A DNA stretch of 64,000 nt, from assembly GCF_004366635.1 (NCBI RefSeq), contig NZ_SORN01000001.1, positions 62,001 to 126,000 on the forward strand, in the 5' to 3' direction. The position numbers were made by a program, and so were the translations under genes. The stretch's first letter is position 1; every line of letters starts with the position of its first letter. This document shows, one piece after another, positions 61,319 to 64,000 of the stretch. This DNA is from Roseinatronobacter bogoriensis DSM 18756. Lineage in GTDB: Bacteria; Pseudomonadota; Alphaproteobacteria; Rhodobacterales; Rhodobacteraceae. Below the pieces are notes generated by a model, which saw nothing but the letters and a program-made list of their open reading frames with translations, searched no databases and was not told the DNA's origin.

Positions 61319-61915
61319 ATGAACCACGCTTTGATCGTGATCGACATGCAAAACGACTTTTGCCCCGGTGGTGCATTGGCCGTTACCGGCGGTGATCAGA
61401 TTGTCGCGGACATAAACGCGAAGATGTCCGGGGCCAGTGCCGTGGTCCTGACGCAGGACTGGCACCCGGCACAACATTCGTCTTTCGCCAGCCAGCATGC
61501 AGGCCGCGCCCCGCTGGAGGTGATCGACATGCCCTATGGACCGCAGGTCTTGTGGCCGGACCACTGCGTGCAAGGGACGCGAGGGGCGGAATTTCACCCC
61601 GAACTGAATACGGACCGCGCCGATCTGATTATCCGCAAAGGGTTCCGGCATCAGATTGACAGCTATTCTGCCTTTTTCGAAAACGACCAGCGCACCCCCA
61701 CCGGGCTGGAAGGGTATTTGCGCAGCCGTGGCCTGACAGAGTTGGAATTTGTCGGGCTGGCGACAGATTTTTGCGTGGCATGGTCAGCGATAGACGCGGC
61801 AAAGCTTGGTTTCAGCGTCCGCGTGTTAACGGGGCTGTGCCGCAGCATAGATCATGACGGATCAATGGCGCAGGCGGAGGATGCGATGCGCGCGGCAGGT
61901 GTGACACTGGTATAA
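61319..61915 (+). CDS. pncA: Nicotinamidase
   Basis: This 198-residue isochorismatase-fold amidohydrolase converts nicotinamide to nicotinate. The catalytic triad is visible: Asp9 in DMQNDF, Lys107 in IIRKGF and Cys152 in GLATDFCVAWSA. Metal-site residues lie in TQDWHPAQHSSFAS. An AGGAGG ribosome site precedes the start. The pncB gene follows after 3 nt, so both enzymes of nicotinamide recycling to nicotinate mononucleotide are made from one transcript. Confidence 0.95.
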   Translation: MNHALIVIDMQNDFCPGGALAVTGGDQIVADINAKMSGASAVVLTQDWHPAQHSSFASQHAGRAPLEVIDMPYGPQVLWPDHCVQGTRGAEFHPELNTDRADLIIRKGFRHQIDSYSAFFENDQRTPTGLEGYLRSRGLTELEFVGLATDFCVAWSAIDAAKLGFSVRVLTGLCRSIDHDGSMAQAEDAMRAAGVTLV

Positions 61916-61918
61916 CCG

Positions 61919-63208
61919 ATGGATATTGCAACCCGCGTTTACAACCATCGCTGGAAGATGGACCCGATCATCCGGTCCTTGATCGATACCGATTTCTACA
62001 AGCTGCTGATGTGCCAGTCGGTTTTTTCCAACCATCCGCAAACGCAGGTGACGTTCAGCTTGATCAACCGCGCCACGCATATCCCCCTGGCGAAACTTAT
62101 CGACGAGGGAGAGTTGCGCGAACAGTTGGACCATATTCGCGCCTTGTCCCTGTCACGCGGCGAATCCACCTTTCTGCGCGGCAACACCTTTTACGGCAAA
62201 CGCCAGATGTTCCGTCCCGATTTCATGGAGTGGTTCGAGAATTTTCGCTTGCCACCCTATCATCTGGAACGCGTCGGCGATCAGTATGAGCTGACATTTC
62301 AGGGGACATGGTGCGAAGCAATGCTGTGGGAGATACCCGCGCTGGCCGTGCTGATGGAACTGCGCTCTCGCGCCGTTCTGGGACGGATGAAACGCTTTGA
62401 ACTACAGGTGCTTTACGCGCGTGCCATGACCCGCGTCTGGGAAAAGATCGAGCAGTTGCAAGCGCTGGAAAATGTGCGGATTGCAGATTTCGGAACACGT
62501 CGGCGGCATTCTTTTCTCTGGCAGGACTGGTGCGTTCAGGCCATGACCGAAGGGTTGGGCGCTGGTTTTGCGGGAACGTCCAATTGCCTGATCGCCATGC
62601 GCCGCGAGGTCGAGGCGATTGGCACCAACGCGCATGAACTGCCGATGGTGTATGCCGCCCTTGCAAAGAATGACGCGGAGTTGGCCGATAGCCCCTATCA
62701 GGTTCTGGCCGACTGGCAGGCCGAGCATTCCGGCAATCTGCGGATTATCCTGCCTGACACTTTCGGCACCGAAGGGTTCCTCAGCCGTGCGCCAGACTGG
62801 CTGTCAGACTGGACAGGCATCCGCATCGATTCGGGCGACCCGGCAGCCGCAGCAGAAATCGCCATCCGTTGGTGGAAAGATCGCGGACAAGACCCGCGAG
62901 AGAAATTGGTGATCTTCTCTGACGGGTTGGACGTGGCGCGGATCAAAGACTTGCACAGCCGATTCGCTGGGCGGGTGAAAACCAGCTTTGGCTGGGGCAC
63001 CTTGTTGACAAATGACTTCCGCAACCTTGCGCCCGATGATGGGCTTGCGCCGTTTTCACTGGTCTGCAAGGCCGTTTCGGCAAATGGCCGCCCAACGGTG
63101 AAATTGTCGGACAACCCCCACAAGGCAATGGGCCCGAAGGAGGAAATCCAGCGCTATAAGCGGGTCTTCGAAGTTGGACCGCAAGTGGCGCAGGATGTAG
63201 TCGTCTAG
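61919..63208 (+). CDS. pncB: Nicotinate phosphoribosyltransferase
   Basis: This 429-residue enzyme couples nicotinate with PRPP, with ATP hydrolysis, to nicotinate mononucleotide in the Preiss-Handler pathway. Recognised parts: SLIDTDFYKLLMCQSVF near the start, DFGTRRRHSFLWQDW with the autophosphorylation-site His, GTSNCLIAMR, and the C-terminal KLSDNPHKAMGPKEEI. The length is normal for PncB1-type enzymes. Confidence 0.95.
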   Translation: MDIATRVYNHRWKMDPIIRSLIDTDFYKLLMCQSVFSNHPQTQVTFSLINRATHIPLAKLIDEGELREQLDHIRALSLSRGESTFLRGNTFYGKRQMFRPDFMEWFENFRLPPYHLERVGDQYELTFQGTWCEAMLWEIPALAVLMELRSRAVLGRMKRFELQVLYARAMTRVWEKIEQLQALENVRIADFGTRRRHSFLWQDWCVQAMTEGLGAGFAGTSNCLIAMRREVEAIGTNAHELPMVYAALAKNDAELADSPYQVLADWQAEHSGNLRIILPDTFGTEGFLSRAPDWLSDWTGIRIDSGDPAAAAEIAIRWWKDRGQDPREKLVIFSDGLDVARIKDLHSRFAGRVKTSFGWGTLLTNDFRNLAPDDGLAPFSLVCKAVSANGRPTVKLSDNPHKAMGPKEEIQRYKRVFEVGPQVAQDVVV

Positions 63209-63229
63209 ACACGCTTAACTCTGTTGGCG

Positions 63230-63252
63230 AAAACTGGCGGATGTCCGGTTTT
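63230..63252 (+). terminator. Terminator-like hairpin after pncB
   Basis: AAAACTGG/CCGGTTTT (one T-G pair, 7-nt loop) lies 22 nt after the stop; a second small hairpin CACC-gattttt-GGTG follows. It probably ends the pncAB transcript. Confidence 0.6.
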
Positions 63253-63330
63253 CTCACACCGATTTTTGGTGACACTTGCCCTCAGCTGTGGTGCAATGAA
63301 GTCACTTTCATCAGTGTAGGAGGAATTTAG

Positions 63331-63498
63331 ATGTCATTAGGTTCTCACATCGCAGAATTGCGCAGAAAGCATGAGCATCTCTCTGAAAAGGTCGAGGTGG
63401 CCCAGCGCAGCCCGGGAACTGACGACCTGCATATCGCCGATCTGAAGAAGCAGAAACTCCGCCTGAAAGAAGAAATCGAGCGTCTTTCGCACGCCTGA
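63331..63498 (+). CDS. YdcH-like (DUF465) small coiled-coil protein
   Basis: A 55-codon frame starts at the ATG 63331, 7 nt after a strong TAGGAGGA ribosome site, and ends in TGA. The protein is nearly all charged helix: MSLGSHIAELRRKHEHLSEK, a short break (QRSPGTDD), then LKKQKLRLKEEIERLSH. The pattern of a HxxL(x)xKH helix followed by LKKxKLxLKDxI is that of YdcH/DUF465 proteins, which are widespread and of unknown function. Terminators lie on both sides, so it is monocistronic. Confidence 0.85.
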   Translation: MSLGSHIAELRRKHEHLSEKVEVAQRSPGTDDLHIADLKKQKLRLKEEIERLSHA

Positions 63499-63521
63499 CC
63501 GGCTCTTTCCACTCTATATGC

Positions 63522-63554
63522 AAACGGCCCGCATAACGCGGGCCGTTTTGTTTT
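63522..63554 (+). terminator. Rho-independent terminator after the YdcH-like gene
   Basis: AAACGGCCCGC and GCGGGCCGTTT form a perfect 11-bp stem with loop ATAAC and are followed by TGTTTTG. The hairpin also serves as a plausible terminator for the convergent reductase gene. Confidence 0.88.
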
Positions 63555-63566
63555 GTTCAGGTCTTG

Positions 63567-64000
63567 TCAGACGAAGAACTGCGCGCCATTCGCGCTGATC
63601 GTCGAGCCGTTGATAAAGCCCGCATCATCGGCGACCAGAAACGCCACACAACGCGCGATTTCTTCCGGTTCGCCCAGACGCCCGGCGGGAATGCCTGCGA
63701 TAATGCTCTCGCGCACTTTCTCGGGCACCGCCATGACCATCTCTGTGGCGATATAACCGGGACAAACCGCATTGGCGGTAATGCCGAACCGCGCCCCTTC
63801 CTGCGCCAGTGATTTGACGATACCCAGATCACCTGCCTTGGTCGCGGCATAATTCACCTGACCAAACTGGCCTTTCTGACCGTTGATCGAGGAAATCACC
63901 ACCACGCGCCCGAATTTGCGTTCACGCATGCCGGGCCAGATCGGGTGCACCGTGTTGAACACGCCGGTCAGATTGGTGTCGATCACCTCTTTCCACTGCT
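63567..64000 (-). CDS. phbB: Acetoacetyl-CoA reductase (5' end outside window)
   Basis: The frame continues beyond base 64000, so only the C-terminal about 144 residues are seen; internal GTG at 63986 is not the start. The SDR active site is visible: Ser in VVISSINGQKGQFGQ, Tyr and Lys in YAATKAG, and the PGYIATEMV loop. The phrase SINGQKGQFGQVNYAATKAG is diagnostic of PhbB, which reduces acetoacetyl-CoA to (R)-3-hydroxybutyryl-CoA with NADPH for polyhydroxybutyrate synthesis. A phbA thiolase gene is expected upstream, outside the window. Confidence 0.92.
   Translation of the reverse strand, partial: QWKEVIDTNLTGVFNTVHPIWPGMRERKFGRVVVISSINGQKGQFGQVNYAATKAGDLGIVKSLAQEGARFGITANAVCPGYIATEMVMAVPEKVRESIIAGIPAGRLGEPEEIARCVAFLVADDAGFINGSTISANGAQFFV

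Noticed and set aside
1..64000. CRISPR array, intact insertion sequence, rRNA operon or replication origin
   Set aside because: No regularly spaced repeats, transposase gene, rRNA sequence or DnaA-box cluster was noticed on reading.

Overview
The window is GC-rich, densely coded DNA from an alphaproteobacterium, most probably the order Rhodobacterales. The grounds are gene content and arrangement: a smo-type sorbitol/mannitol operon, a complete hut locus with HutF/HutG, a Tad pilus locus, a GcvT-fused dimethylglycine dehydrogenase, a non-pyrrolysine MttB homologue, a polyhydroxybutyrate reductase and many 4-bp ATGA/GTGA gene overlaps. I cannot assign a genus.

Layout. (1) 1-10.9 kb: the end of a dimethylglycine/sarcosine dehydrogenase-like gene, a zinc alcohol dehydrogenase, an enolase-superfamily dehydratase-like protein and a five-domain peptide/opine-type ABC importer (Tat-exported binding protein, two permeases, one fused double ATPase). 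A 24-residue membrane peptide lies inside this operon on the opposite strand. (2) 10.9-11.8 kb: a cupin-like DUF985 protein, then tRNA-Met(CAU) whose 3' end is overlapped by the C-terminal remnant of a site-specific recombinase. (3) 11.8-21.7 kb: a Tad pilus locus (flp, cpaB, cpaE, cpaF, tadB, tadC, tadG on the minus strand; two TadE-type pseudopilins on the plus strand; a LuxR-type response regulator). No secretin, prepilin peptidase or TadD gene is present. (4) 21.9-29.2 kb: histidine utilisation, hutIHGU diverging from hutFC across a perfect palindrome likely to be the HutC operator. (5) 29.2-32.1 kb: a SulP transporter and a tandem universal stress protein, preceded by a hairpin-rich leader. 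(6) 32.4-40.6 kb: a LacI regulator and the polyol operon smoEFGK-smoS-mtlK plus a small P-loop kinase. (7) 40.6-42.6 kb: a COG0523 GTPase and a divergent hisI paralogue around a perfect Zur-like box, followed by a small cysteine-containing protein. (8) 42.7-52.0 kb: an eight-gene Mrp/Mnh-like cation-proton antiporter operon with three D-type subunits and a fused MbhD-MbhE-MnhB subunit; an OLD-like AAA ATPase follows 15 nt after the last subunit. (9) 52.3-54.6 kb: a DUF1127-like small protein with a textbook terminator and the MttB homologue. (10) 54.7-60.2 kb: a tightly packed surface-glycan operon (GT2, helical protein, sulfotransferase, TPR-GT32). (11) 60.3-64 kb: trhO, pncA-pncB, a YdcH-like protein and the end of phbB.

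The most noteworthy items are the Zur-box module, in which the HisI paralogue has lost one of the three zinc-binding cysteines; the fusion-rearranged Mrp-like operon that ends in an OLD-like ATPase; the structured leader upstream of sulP; the recombinase scar in the tRNA gene; and the incomplete Tad locus. No CRISPR array, intact transposon, rRNA gene or replication origin was seen. All assignments rest on reading the sequence and on family knowledge; no database search was run.
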